From positions 123,126,131 through 123,190,130 of the forward strand of contig NC_135714.1 of NCBI RefSeq assembly GCF_964656455.1: DNA of 64,000 nt, given 5' to 3'. Shown in pieces: positions 1 through 10,430 of this stretch. The notes beneath the pieces are model-generated. The model worked only from the letters and a program-made list of their open reading frames with translations, searched no databases and had not been told where the DNA came from. The stretch comes from Halichoerus grypus (lineage: Eukaryota > Chordata > Mammalia > Carnivora > Phocidae). A program made the position numbers and the translations under genes. Position 1 is the stretch's first letter, and the number at the start of each line of letters is the position of its first letter.

Positions 1-656
1 GGAGGCATTTCGGATGGTAAATGGATGCACGGAGACAAGTGAGGCAGAGTTTAAAAAAAAAAAAACAACACAGCAACACACTTAATAGAACAGTGAGAGA
101 AGGCAAAAGCCTAAGGCCATCTCAGTGGTAGGGAAGGAGGGCAATGTCTGTTGATCATTAAGACTTGATCCTCTTGGAATGTGGCTGGGGACAGAAGAGG
201 AAGAGGCCAAGATGACTCAGCTTTTGGAGCTGGGGCATCAACTAGGTGAAGAGTAGTCTCATTAAGCACAATGTGAAACAAGCCAACACATTTCCAGGGA
301 TTTCAGAAGACTGATGAGGTTAGCAGACAGGGGTACTTGCATATCGTTGAAGTAGAGTATGGAAGAGGTGGTTTTCTGGGATATCCAAGGAGAGTGTTTG
401 ACAGGTATCTGCTTCCCCATTTCCGCCCACTGGCTGAGAAAGTGTCTCACGCACACTTACACTAATGCTGAAGGATAATGGGTTAATAATCTTTCTCTTT
501 TGGGTGAAAAAGTATTGGCATTATGAACCAGAATTCAAAGTATAGTCTACCCCAAATACTCAAAAAGTCCTTTTGCATTTTCTGGAATTAATTACCATGT
601 GCTCTTAAGCCAGTCTCTGGACCTCACTTTTCTGAGCATGCTGAACTAGATGGTTC
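1..656. other. left flank, nothing recognised
   Basis: No repeat family or exon is recognised here. There is a short A-run near 51-65. If the minus-strand gene model to the right is correct, this stretch would hold its 3' untranslated region, but I see no AATAAA or ATTAAA signal on the minus strand in it. A 64-codon minus-strand open frame (456-262) exists, without a convincing pair of splice sites. Confidence 0.4.
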
Positions 657-727
657 CTACATTCCCTGTCTGGCTCCTTCAGCCACAAAATCTGTACTGT
701 GTTGGACAACGACAAGTGATCTCATTA
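657..727 (-). CDS. candidate terminal coding exon of unrecognised small gene
   Basis: Read on the minus strand, a pyrimidine-rich stretch ending in ctcattcag precedes position 727, with a possible branch point (tctaat) about 38 bases upstream. The 71-nt segment then stays open until a TAG at 659-657. Joined to the 39-nt exon at 939-901 (outgoing phase 1), the frame is preserved and closes exactly at the stop, for a model total of 357 nt. The acceptor is only fair, no polyadenylation signal follows, and open frames of this length arise by chance, so this is the weakest internal join. The encoded tail is about 23 residues with no recognised domain. Confidence 0.22.
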
Positions 728-900
728 CTGAATGAGTTCTAGAAGAGTGAGTCCGTATGCTTATTAGAATAGAATGGGTATGCCATTTCATCAAAAATAT
801 TTGCAGAGCTTTGTCAGCTGGAGACTTCCCCTTTAGAATAGCACCTCCATTCTCCGAGTATTTTGACACTAAGACATCTTTTTCTTTTAGGAACTCTTAC

Positions 901-939
901 CTTCAGACTGCCAAATATGACATTTACCGGTAAGATAGA
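901..939 (-). CDS. candidate 39-nt internal microexon of unrecognised small gene
   Basis: On the minus strand a strong acceptor (T-rich tract ending gatttctgcttcag) is followed after 39 nt by a strong donor (gaag|gtaagag). The length is a multiple of three. Entered in phase 1, as the 1974-1740 exon requires, it is open for all 13 codons, including a Cys-His-Ile-Trp segment. Two good splice sites at a microexon spacing, in the correct phase and order, are unlikely but not impossible by chance. I do not recognise the peptide. Confidence 0.38.
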
Positions 940-999
940 CTGAAGCAGAAATCAAATAACAAAGGGTATCTATTTACTATTCCTTTTTTCTATAAAATA

Positions 1000-1739
1000 A
1001 AAATAACACATTTTTCCTCTCCTAAATTTAATTTTTAGCTTGCCAAAGGACTCAAAAATAACCTGTTTTTCTTATGAAAAAAGACCAAGGGTTTTCCCTG
1101 AGGACATTTTTGAACATTTAACAATGTTGTTCTTGACCTGTTTAAGGTTATCTTCACAGAAGCAATGTGGGTAAAAGGAAAGTAGTGTAACTGAATTTTT
1201 TTTTTTTAATGCTAATGGTCAAGGAAATGAGTTTGGCATTTACCGCCTCTATGACCATCAGGATATCATTTCCCTTCCTCTGTCCATACAGTCTGTCCAA
1301 CCAATAAACAGAACCTCGTTTATTGGTTTTGCTTCTTCTCCCCATGGGACTTGCCAGTGTTCTCAATTTAAATCTAAGGCATAAGTGCAATGGGTTGACT
1401 TTGGCTTAACTCTAAAGTCACATATTCACAAATCTATAAGAAAAACATTGCATTGATTCTGATATCCCACAAACTATTTGGTTTCAGTTGATAGCTCTAC
1501 TTTATTCAAATACACTGCATGTTTTAAATTCTTATTTTGCGTGTTTGTGAATGGGAATTGAAGAATTTGGGGCCACATTAAGCATATGGAAAATCTGGGT
1601 AGCTCTGAATTAGTCTTTTTTGGTGTTATTAGCCTTATTTGGTGTCATTTTCATGCAGATGAGTTAGGTCTGCTATTGATATAACATCCTGAACACTGAA
1701 TTCAGTGATAGACTTGTAAGTAATGAAATCACAACTCAC
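1000..1739 (-). other. intron of the candidate gene
   Basis: Between the two best exons lies about 800 bases of AT-rich sequence with no recognised repeat. A 78-codon minus-strand open frame at 1390-1154 lacks a flanking acceptor and is not counted as an exon. Confidence 0.3.
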
Positions 1740-1974
1740 TTTCATTCTCAACTGATGGTCTCTCTAGAAGGTGGTTAGGGACCATGTTTCTGTAGGGATT
1801 TGGCCTTCCAAATATGATGGCAGTTCTTGGCCTCCACTCAGGTTCTGGCTGGTATGGAATTTGTTTTTCTTTGAAGGCTACTCCAAGACTCCAGTAGAAT
1901 GATTTGTATCTGGATCTGTTTTGCTTCTCAGGTGGTATCATACTCCCTTGCAGAGACCTTGCCAGGAATAACCA
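1740..1974 (-). CDS. candidate internal coding exon, unrecognised protein
   Basis: This is the most gene-like segment in the window. On the minus strand a pyrimidine tract of about 50 bases (complement of the purine run at 1977-2030) ends in ccaacag immediately before 1974. After 235 nt an AAA|GTGAGT donor follows at 1739-1734. The whole exon is open in phase 0, giving 78 codons plus one base. Its product is rich in Arg, Pro and Tyr: SRYKSFYWSLGVAFKEKQ is followed by a Pro/Arg-rich stretch and the motif IFGRPNPYRNM. There is no signal peptide, membrane segment or catalytic motif. It has the look of a small basic cilia or sperm protein, but that is an impression only. The open frame runs on past the donor to a stop at 1729. 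The alternative is a chance open frame beside a polypurine tract. Confidence 0.5.
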
Positions 1975-2083
1975 CTGTTGGAAGGAGAGGGGAAAGGAAG
2001 GAGGGAAAGAAGGATAAGGAAGAAACAGAGCATATCAGACTGACTTTATATTTCAAAGTTTTGAGAAAGAAAGCAGGACTTAC

Positions 2084-2095
2084 TGTGGAATTCAT
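2084..2095 (-). CDS. candidate start-codon exon of the same gene model
   Basis: An ATG at 2095-2093, right after an in-frame TAA, opens four codons (MNST) that end at a strong donor, ccaca|gtaagtcc. Splicing to the acceptor at 1974 removes a 109-nt intron and joins phase 0 to phase 0. The Kozak context is weak and the intron is short, so the true first exon may be elsewhere upstream. This exon is offered because it makes the model self-contained: 12+235+39+71 nt equals 118 codons plus stop. Confidence 0.25.
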
Positions 2096-2498
2096 TTAAA
2101 TCAATATTCCATTGCCTAGATAATCATACCGAAGTGTTTTGGTACAAGATGGGAAAGATATAGCTTGATGGTCATTCAGAGATGGCCACGAGGATAATAT
2201 TAACCCACAGTGCAATTTGATGCGTCAAAAAAAAAAGACCCTATTAGGCTGCACCGGCGGAAATGTGGTGCGTGAATCATAGAATGCGGTGGTCTCTCTG
2301 GATGCTGCTGCTTTCACACTGCTTTGAGGGATTCCAGTTAATCCAGCTATGACAATCTAAAGAGCATGGTGACAAATTAGGACATATCTAAAAATGGCCA
2401 CCAAGTAGCCCCAGAACAGAACATGGTATTTGTGGAAGAGTAAAAGAGTGTCAACATACTTATCTCAGACTCAACAACGAGTAGGTTGCATTTCTGAT

Positions 2499-2662
2499 AC
2501 CTGAGTCAGAATCACTTTTTTTTTTTTTAATGCAGATTTTTTGGCTGCACCTGTAAATTACAGAATCAGAATCCTGGGGCCCAGCTGGGGAGTGATATGC
2601 TTCTTAAAGAAGTTTCTTGGGTGACGTTTCTGCACACAAGCATTTGAGATCCGCTAGCATGG
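2499..2662 (+). mobile_element. MER5A-like hAT MITE relic
   Basis: The order of wording resembles MER5A: tcagaatcac, then aatgcagatt, then agaatcagaatcctggggcc, then gggtgacgtttctgcaca, ending near catttgagatccgctag. A T-run has expanded inside it. MER5-type elements are non-autonomous hAT transposons of early mammals. The family call is by eye. Confidence 0.6.
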
Positions 2663-3006
2663 AGAGCCTGAGTGCAATCTTCCAGGGATCGATGGGCTAG
2701 CATAAGGTAGACAGAGGAGGTGATGCCTATGATATTGATTGACGGATGGAACTAAAACCACAGGGGGGCAGATTTCAGTAAAACTAACCCCTTGAAATCA
2801 TAAGCACTTTTTCATCAGAGACAGTTTTATTTTCTTCCACATACCCTCATTTCTTAATAAAGCTCATTCATTTTATGGTGTCAAATGGGTGAATGAGTAA
2901 CTCTCTAATCAGGATGATCATATATTCTGATTTGATAGGGCAGTTCTTGGTTTACACCCGTTAAGGCAATATCCTTTCTAGTGCAGCATTTGTCCTGGAT
3001 TTCTCT

Positions 3007-3111
3007 CTTTCTTTAATTTTAATTCCAGGTTAGTTAATGTACATTGTTATATTAGTTTCGGGTGTACAATGTATAATACAGTGATTCAACAATTCCATAC
3101 ATCACCCAGTA
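3007..3111 (-). mobile_element. 5'-truncated L1 tail
   Basis: This is about 105 bases of L1 3' UTR in antisense (attagtttcgggtgtacaat, then catcacccagtactgg). A perfect 12-bp duplication, ctggatttctct, flanks it at 2995-3006 and 3112-3123. Confidence 0.7.
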
Positions 3112-3123
3112 CTGGATTTCTCT

Positions 3124-4329
3124 TTTTTTTAAAAAGCAAAGTATTATTATTAATCTAGTTGCATTAAAATAAGACAGAATGGCTGAGCCTACTTCCACTT
3201 TGTGCCATGGTCTCACCCACCACTTGTGAGGTACATGTAAGTAAACAGAATTCTCACTTTGAACATGTGGTTAAATCTGAAAGGTGACCAACTATGACTC
3301 TCTCTCTTTCCCCTCACCTTTCCCAACACCTGCTTTTATAAAACATCATGCAGAAAGCTTGCTGGTAAAATAAGTCCCTTGGGACCCCAACAATCCAGGG
3401 CAGCTAACTCAGTCTACCCTCAGATGGTGCAGAGATGAGCAGTGTATGTTGCTATTGCTGCAGGCCACTCGATGGCCCAATCTGCCATGCCTTCGTGCAC
3501 ACTTGGCTTGCAAGGTACGCAAAGCTACCATGCTACCGGGTAGCACGGGGAGAGGAGAATGTAGAAAACTATAAGTTAGGTGTTCATAACTGTATGCAGG
3601 AAAACAAAGGCCAAGATGTTCTGCCCCAGAACATGAAACCAATAATTGGAAGTCTTGTTCCAGTGTTTTGTATTTTTTTGAACTTTGCACAATGTTCATC
3701 TTCAATTATTAAATTATTTTACTGTTTAATTCTATTTCGGTTTACAATAAACCCTTTTAGCAGCAATATGCTGAAAAAAAATGAAACTATATGTGTAATT
3801 AAAATTTAAGTTCTGAAATTCTAGTTCACAAAATTTGTTGAAGCATCCACATTAAGGTCATAGTGATATTCCCAGTCATAGGAATCCAAAAAACACTAAT
3901 CTGCTGACAACGCATCAATGTCTCATTAGGTTGAACTATATAAAATTCCTATTTTGTAGATCCAAAGCAAAGAGTTTCAGTAGTACCATATAATTCAATT
4001 TGAATACTTCCTAAGTTCTTAAGTTACTAGTATATTAAGATGATAATTTATCATGACACTGGCAGAAAGTGCATTTATATATTATTCTTTGAAACCTAAC
4101 TTTCCATTTAATCAAATGATTGTTTTTATACAGGAATTTCACTCATTTTCCATTCTAAGAGTTGTGGGGTTTAATTTTTTATGCATTACCAAAAGTTAGT
4201 TTTGACTTCATTAGCAATAAAAGAACTTGCAAACATTTAAATGATACCAGTTTCATATCAACATCAGATGCTTCAACTGAGAAATCAGTTAAGTGGATTA
4301 TAACTTGAAATATCCAATTCACAAAGGGC
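3124..4329. other. AT-rich stretch, largely unrecognised
   Basis: A 124-codon plus-strand open frame at 3435-3809 has no recognised homology or splice context. The right part may hold the decayed N-terminal region of the hAT frame that becomes legible after about 4330, but I cannot show this. Confidence 0.35.
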
Positions 4330-5560
4330 AAACTACATTGGTAATATGAACACAAATATTGGAGGAGCAGATAATTTTGGCAAAATAAATGTTCTTTCCA
4401 AATTAAGAAACCTGTGAAGCAGAAATAGAATTAGTTTCGCCATACAAATAATTCATGATTGCTCAAACAAGCTGAAATATTCTATACTAGGATGATCTCT
4501 AGTTGCTAAAATTTATACTTTCACATACACATAGAGTAATAATACTATGAATTGTTGTGATTTAGCCTACACTGAATAAAAGAAATTCATTTAACAGGGT
4601 AACATACACTTTTTTTTTTCTTTTCTGCCTATCATCAGTTCAGCACTAGAAATGACAAGCTTTTGAAGAACTCCTTCGTAAATTGGCAGGGGACTTTCTG
4701 TAAGTTACTCCTCTAAATTTTGGTTACAGCTTTTTTAATCAATAAAAATATTTAATCAAAGTATTCAACAAACAGAAATTTTCTTTTTTTGTTGTTTCAA
4801 GTTTTTATTTAAATTCTAGTTAGTTAACATATAGTGTCACATTCGTTTCAGGAACAGAAATTAGTGATTCATCACTTACATATAACACCCAGTGCTCCTC
4901 AAACAAATAAAAATTTTCAAAAAGCAGGTGAAGCTTTAAGAAAATTGCAATAATTGAAAGCAAAGTTTACAAACCAGAACACATTGAAATTGATCCCTAT
5001 TGAAGTAAAGGAATAACTGAACAAACTCAGGCAGGGGTGCTCAAATTCTGTACCAGATTTCATTTTTAAATTTTATGATTGCCTTTTGAAATATTTTGAG
5101 TTGTGGGAAGATTCATTTGATCAAGTTCCTACTTTTATTGGATATATTTCTCTTCTAAATGAGAATGCAATGAAATTGAAAAGGCCCACAGTTTTACAGC
5201 ATCTAAATTTGGTGAAATGTCTAAAAGAATTACAAATAGATCTTATTTATATCAAAGAAAAATACCCTGAATAGAGGCAAAAACGGCACCTGTGAAAACA
5301 TTTATGCATTTCAATGCAGAAAAAAAATTAGATTGAAAGTTTCCTTTGGTACAATTTGCTCTGAGCTTACCGGACACCTCAGCATGTGTGGGAACGAATT
5401 TCTCAATTATAAATATCATGATTTAGAGAAGGGTCAATTGATGATGTCAATAATTTCATATGCATTTGTCATAAAATATAATTTTGAAGAAGACAATTTT
5501 ATGAAAAAAATTAAAATATTAAGACCACATTGAAAATAATACATTCCTTGGAAAAATGCC
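4330..5560 (+). pseudogene. decayed hAT-family transposase coding region
   Basis: Fragments of a hAT transposase can be read across all three plus frames. Near 4446 a QIIHDCSNKLKYS-like segment corresponds to the usual position of the His-Asn-Cys stretch before the catalytic-core repeats. At 5063-5274 there is a run with FYDCLLKYFELWEDSF and later IYIKEKYPE. At 5345-5420 LSLPDTSACVGTNFSIINIM resembles the C-terminal dimerisation signature (LPxTxAxxERxFS). At 5424-5530 EKGQL, then VIKYNFEEDNFMKKIK, matches the following segment. At least two frameshifts and many stops separate these. An L1 tail interrupts the frame at about 4783-4900. hAT transposases and genes domesticated from them (the ZBED group) share this domain. 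This copy is dead. The family within hAT is not identified. Confidence 0.6.
4783..4900 (-). mobile_element. 5'-truncated L1 tail inside the hAT relic
   Basis: Antisense L1 3' UTR (agttagttaacatatagtg, then acacccagtgctcctc) is preceded by a T-rich tail. The flanking AAACA..AATTTTC words look like an imperfect target duplication. It splits the hAT-like reading frame. Confidence 0.6.
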
Positions 5561-6166
5561 AGTGACACCTTTTTAGGGGTTGATATAGCTAAGAAATTAA
5601 CTATTACAGGAATTTATACAAGGAAGAATTATTCAGACTACATGATTTTTTAAATGTTCAGATCAATATGAGGATATGTTTTAAATGGTGTTTTAATTTA
5701 CATAGATGTTTTTGTTTTTAAGAAAACATATTTTTTGAAATAGTTTTTGAATACAACTATTTTACAGGTCCACCAATTTACTAAGATCAATTTGTCTATC
5801 AATAAACATTTCAACAAATAATTGAATTAGTTTTAGTACAGCCCTCCTTTTGCTTTTGAATGTATCAATCACAGTTTTGATGAATTGTGTGGTCGTCCTA
5901 CTTTCAACGGCTAATGAGGGCTAGATCAGGCTGTCACAGAAAGAAAGTAGCAGATGTCATGTCCCCCAGAATTTTGAGAACAGGATAAAATGAAGCTGGT
6001 AAAGGAAGTTGGAGATGGTACATCTAAATCAGGAGAGAAGCTGGACTAAATCACTGGGTTTCAATCTTTCATATCTTGTCCATATAATGACTTTTTAATT
6101 TTAGATGAGGTTTGTGCAGAAGAGAGAAGCAAAGCCATCTTTTTTTCATTGTTATCCACCAAGTAA
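5561..6166. other. AT-rich, nothing recognised
   Basis: No family or exon is recognised in this stretch. Confidence 0.35.
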
Positions 6167-6252
6167 GAAAAAGGAAGGAAAGAAGGAAGAGAGGGAAAGA
6201 GGGGAGGGATATGAAGGAGAGAGGATGGAAGGGAGAGAGAGAAAGGAAGCAG
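6167..6252 (+). repeat. polypurine (GGAA/GAGA) tract
   Basis: About 85 bases made almost entirely of A and G. This tract creates the overlapping long open frames seen on both strands here, which I treat as artefacts. Confidence 0.85.
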
Positions 6253-6751
6253 TAAAGACAAAAGGATCTAAAAACCAAGATGTTCTTTTGGTTAGAATAA
6301 TAATGTTAATAGCAGTAATGTTGGTAATAAGTATTATTCCCCTATTGGACATAATGCTGAAGGGTTACTTTCTTCTTGAACCCTACATAGTCTCCACCAA
6401 TGAGCTCCCTTGCAGCCTGTTTTTATGCAATTATCCTTCCTCCAGGAAATGGGCAAGGGCCCCAGCACAACACCCACAGAACATAGTTGAGACAGATGCT
6501 GGTGGGAAGAGAGAAAGGAAGAATAGGAGAAGCACTCATGGTCCAGTTCTCTGCAGCCAAATAAGCAGGGATCTGTGGACAGGCGGAATCAGCCGCGGCT
6601 CGAACATCACACGGGCAGTGGCACCATGGAGTGAAGGAGAGGCTTTCTCCATAGCTATTAGGAAAACCACAGACCAGTCTATCTCAGCATCTCACTGGTA
6701 ACAGGAGCACTGCTGGGTGAGTCAGTGAGCTGTGAAGGCTTCGTGATGCTA

Positions 6752-7015
6752 CTGAGGTGTGATGGTTCAGAGCGTAGCCTGTGGAGCTGGGCTGGGACTT
6801 TGAATCCAGCCACGGCTCCACACCTCACAGCCCAGGTGATCCTGGGTAGCGTCTTGAACATGTCTGAGCCTGTGTCTTCATCTGTAAAGTGAAGATAATA
6901 TTTTTTTGCATCATTCTGCTTTGGGGAGGATTAAATAAAAGAATGTATAACTAGTGCTTACTGCCTGATAATACTGAGTCAGCACTCACTAAATTGCAGC
7001 TATTACTTATTACAA
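6752..7015 (+). mobile_element. MIR SINE
   Basis: MIR order is legible: gagctgggctgggactttgaa, then an MIR core, then cttcatctgtaaagtgaaga, aggattaaataaaag and a decayed 3' end at ttgcagctattac. An AT-rich ATT-type run follows to about 7055. Confidence 0.75.
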
Positions 7016-7119
7016 CATTATTGCTATTAACATTATTATTACTATTATTATTTTATGACTAGGTAGCATTCTGGTTTTCCTCTCTGCCCTTCCGAACTTC
7101 AGTATGATGATTATTGCTT

Positions 7120-7200
7120 CATTCTTTCAACAAATGTTTATTAAATTCCTACCAAACGCAGGGTACTGAGATTATCGGCATTGAAAGGTGAACAGACATG
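7120..7200 (-). mobile_element. L2 3'-end fragment
   Basis: tttcaacaaatgtttattaa, followed by a decayed ctaccaaacgcaggg and gaaaggtgaacag, is the reverse complement of the L2 3' end. Confidence 0.5.
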
Positions 7201-7739
7201 TTGTAAGATCGCATGTCTAGATGAGGAAACTAGACTTTTTGCCTCTTTGGGGACAGTCTTTACTCAGTAGTGGTATAAGTGAATCTCTATGGCTTTGTTA
7301 AATGACCTAAGTGAAGAAAGAGTCATGTTGTGTTCCTTGGGAGAGTTTGTTATCTGTGTTTTCTCTGTGAGTGTCAGTTGGACCTTACTATGGATTAGAA
7401 AGACAAGTCGGTGTTGCCAGAATTGTCTATGGTGGCTGTATGGTGGCAATGGCAGTGTGTGGTTTGGGGCAAATGCAGCTTAGCTGTAGGCTTTGTCATA
7501 TCTCAGCTATCTTCTCTCTGAGCTGCCTGCAGGCCCACCACCAGGCTATTTGTGCCTCCATGCAGGACTTCTTATAAGTTGCTCCCTTTGTTCCAACCAT
7601 CTGTCCCCGACCAGCTGCGGAGCAGCCTTATCTCCCAACTCCGTCTGCCTGCAATCTCCTCTAGGAAGCCCTACCGACACACGGGCCCTGAGCTGGGTCC
7701 CCGTCTGTAAATACACAAGAAATACTTTTTGTTCTTCAC

Positions 7740-7895
7740 TGATATGCATTTCTATCTTTCCACTAATCATAAGTCTCTTAGAGATGGAAACTATTTCTGA
7801 CGGATCTTATATCTCTGACACAGCAAAATGCCTAGAACATAAATGGAAATCTAAAAAAACTTTGCTGAATAGGTGGTGAATGACTGAATGAAAGT
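7740..7895 (+). mobile_element. L2 3'-end fragment
   Basis: Words in order: aagtctcttagagatggaaac, atctctgacacagcaaaatg, cctagaacataaatgg, and a gaatgactgaatgaaag end, as in the L2 3' UTR. Confidence 0.6.
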
Positions 7896-8934
7896 GATGA
7901 TGCCAGTAGTATAGACATGTAGGATTAATTATTCTACCCCGAAACTTCTCCTGCATCACCAACAAAGTCTGTGGGAGTGACTTCTAATCCTTGTTATTTC
8001 ACGGACTTGATTCTCTTACTTTAGCTAAACTCTCAGAAGAACTATCCCCTACCTACTTCTACTAACCAATCTCTGCACATCCACCTAAATGTTTCAGAAG
8101 CGAAATACCACCATCCCCAGCTACTTTTGACAACTGCTGCCAGACATTCTCACTCAACTACAAACCATATAGATTTGTCATCACTTTGAATTTCCTGTAA
8201 GCCCCAACTTTCTTTCTCCATCACTTCCAAACCTGATGACAATCCTAATTCTCTTCCTTCCCCCAACCCTCCAAGAGCACAGGCCTTCCACCTGTCTCGA
8301 CCCCATCTCTTCTCAGTTGCTGATAACCCTGGCCTCAAGCTTGCTCCTCCTCTACTCTTCATTAATCTATTTCTCCCCAGGATCCTTCTCAGCTTTGTTC
8401 GAGAGAGTTGGCTTTTACTTTTCACAGAAAGTCATCACTGAATTTCATCTGCCCTTTCACCCACACCCAATACATGTTCTTTTGTTATTAATTTCTTCTC
8501 CCTGTCCTCCTCCCCACACTCTTTTCAGGCCACGTTTGGGCGTGCTTATCTTCACAAAGCTATCACAGAATTCCACACGCTTATCTAACTGCCACTCAAG
8601 ATTCTCCTACTGTTCAGCATGTCTAAACTCATGGGGAAATTCCTTAATCCCTTCCAGTCTGAGACTTAATTGAAGTAGTATCAAGAAATTAACAAAACAA
8701 TTTTAGAGTCAAAGCCAACGTCAACTACTTCTCTCTAGATTTTGACCATTGGTCCTGCCCACTCTCTTTCCGCAGCACTAAGGAGTTGATCCTGACCACT
8801 TTTGTGTTTGTTCACTTCCCGTCTCTAATCAGTCATTGATTCAATACCATCATTCTGGTTCCGTTATAACCAAACAACATTCATAACCAGTACTGTAAGC
8901 ATGAGAAATATACAATTTGATGTAAAAGGTATTA
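7896..8934. other. pyrimidine-rich stretch, unclassified
   Basis: 8230-8680 is rich in C and T and holds a 145-codon plus-strand open frame (8236-8673) caused by the composition. It may be an old repeat of the kind carrying gagagttgkct wording, but the family is not named. Confidence 0.35.
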
Positions 8935-9165
8935 AGCACCTAGTGCAAATGCGTGGCACATCGTAGTTCCTTAAATATCAACTTTCTACATTTACCCTTT
9001 CTCTTTGCCCACAACAACACCATGAGATTTTATTTCACAGGCAGAAACTGAGTACCGAAAGACTGATTAAATTTTCCTAGCTTTCATGGTTAATCAGTGA
9101 CTGTATCAGAACCAGGAACCAGGTCTTCCATTTCCAGGTACAGGTGTACTGATTGTCCCTTTGAC
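8935..9165 (-). mobile_element. MIR SINE
   Basis: Antisense MIR wording: aagcacctagtgcaaatgcg, then gcagaaactgagtaccgaaa, then ggttaatcagtgactgtatc, then ccaggaaccaggtcttcc. Confidence 0.65.
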
Positions 9166-9516
9166 TTTTCTGCTACTAAAGTACACCACACCATGAAATT
9201 TCATTTCTGCAAACTCCAAGGACACTTCCAGATTTAGCAATTATTTGAAACACACAGATTACTAACCGTAGAGTACAATTGGCAAATATGCCCCAGTTTA
9301 AAATAAACTAATAGATGCAAAGATGGAACGAATTTGAAAAACAGAAAAGAATGAATTATTTACGCTGCAAAAAGATACTTATTTTACCGACGGGGACCTA
9401 CTGATGAAAATACCTCTAAAATGTGCAGTAGCTTGTTACTTAAAATCTTATATCATTTGTATAATTAAATATACATATATGTTATATAAATACCCTGTCA
9501 TTTAAAATGGCATTTA

Positions 9517-9720
9517 GGGGGCGCCTGGGTGGTTCAGTCGGTTAAGTGTCTGCCTTAGGCTCCAGGTCAGGATCTCAGGGTCCTGGGATAGAGTCCCACA
9601 TTGGGCTCCTTGCTCAGTGGGGAGCCTGCTTCTGCCTCTCCTTCCGCCTGCTTGTGCTGGCTCTCTCTGTCAAATAAATAAATAAAATATTAATAAATAA
9701 ATAAATAAATAAATAAATAG
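9517..9720 (+). mobile_element. Can-SINE
   Basis: A complete head (gggggcgcctgggtggttca), the diagnostic gggtcctggga box, a TC-rich segment and an (AAATA)n tail of unusual length. I see no clear target duplication. Confidence 0.92.
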
Positions 9721-9884
9721 TGTTTAATCTTCAAAGTTTGGTTTACATAAAAACTTTTCAAAACCGTCCTGTGAACTATGAGGTATACGTGACACTTTGT
9801 AAGTAGGTGCCGTAGGTGAGCGCTCAGCTAGGGTGTGTGCACCGATAAGAAGACATGACACTGATGTCGTGAAGCTTATCACAA

Positions 9885-10045
9885 TGCTGTCGGGTAGTTC
9901 TGCCACTGACTAGCTAGGCAACCTTGGGAAAGTTCCTTCACCTCTACTGAACTATGGTTGATACTTTTATAAAATGGTTATAATGCCCTAGGATAAAAAA
10001 TAATGTTTATCCAGTACCTAATGCAATGCTTGGCACAAGCATCCT
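9885..10045 (+). mobile_element. MIR SINE
   Basis: ctgccactgactagctaggc, then aaccttgggaaagttccttc, then tataaaatggttataatgcc, then gtacctaatgcaatgcttgg. These are in the order of the MIR consensus. Confidence 0.75.
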
Positions 10046-10149
10046 CCTCTAGCCTCTTCCTGAGAGTCTCTGAAAGTGATCTTCCTCTAATCCATAAAGT
10101 TAACACTCATACCACAAACCTTAAAGCTTTTCTTCAGGAAATCACATCT

Positions 10150-10430
10150 CTGTTCTTTTGCTTGTTTGTAATAGGGAAAAAAAATAAAAGGAAATATTCT
10201 CGATGCCCAGCTATCAGGAGTTGGTTAAACATACTTTGACACATCAATTTATGTGAAATTGTCCATTCTAAATGAAATGTTACCGTGCATTTGTGTTTGT
10301 TAATATGGAGAGCAATTCATAATATATTAATTGAAAGTGACACGTTCAAAGCAATACATACAGGGTGATGCCATTTAAATAAGTCTTCTGCACATAGACA
10401 CATATATATTTATACATAACAACATATATC
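10150..10430 (+). repeat. probable old interspersed repeat, family not named
   Basis: The order (ggttaaacatac, aatatggagagcaattcata, gaaagtgacacgttcaaagc, ggtgatgccatttaaataag) matches a frequently seen old mammalian repeat that I cannot name with confidence. Confidence 0.35.

Noticed and set aside
262..456. further exon of the minus-strand gene model
   Set aside because: Its acceptor is weak and no good donor follows; a GTAAGT near 465 does not pair with an open exon in the right phase.
1154..1390. 78-codon minus-strand frame between the two candidate exons
   Set aside because: No pyrimidine tract and AG before it, and it runs into an A-run; including it would break the phase.
3435..3809. 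124-codon plus-strand frame as a gene
   Set aside because: No recognised homology, the tail is AT-rich low-quality coding, and it overlaps an opposite frame of 98 codons.
6105..6701. 198-codon plus-strand open frame
   Set aside because: It starts in a polypurine tract that yields open frames on both strands; no homology or splice context.
8236..8673. 145-codon plus-strand frame
   Set aside because: Pyrimidine-rich composition (Leu, Pro, Ser-rich) explains it; no recognised domain.
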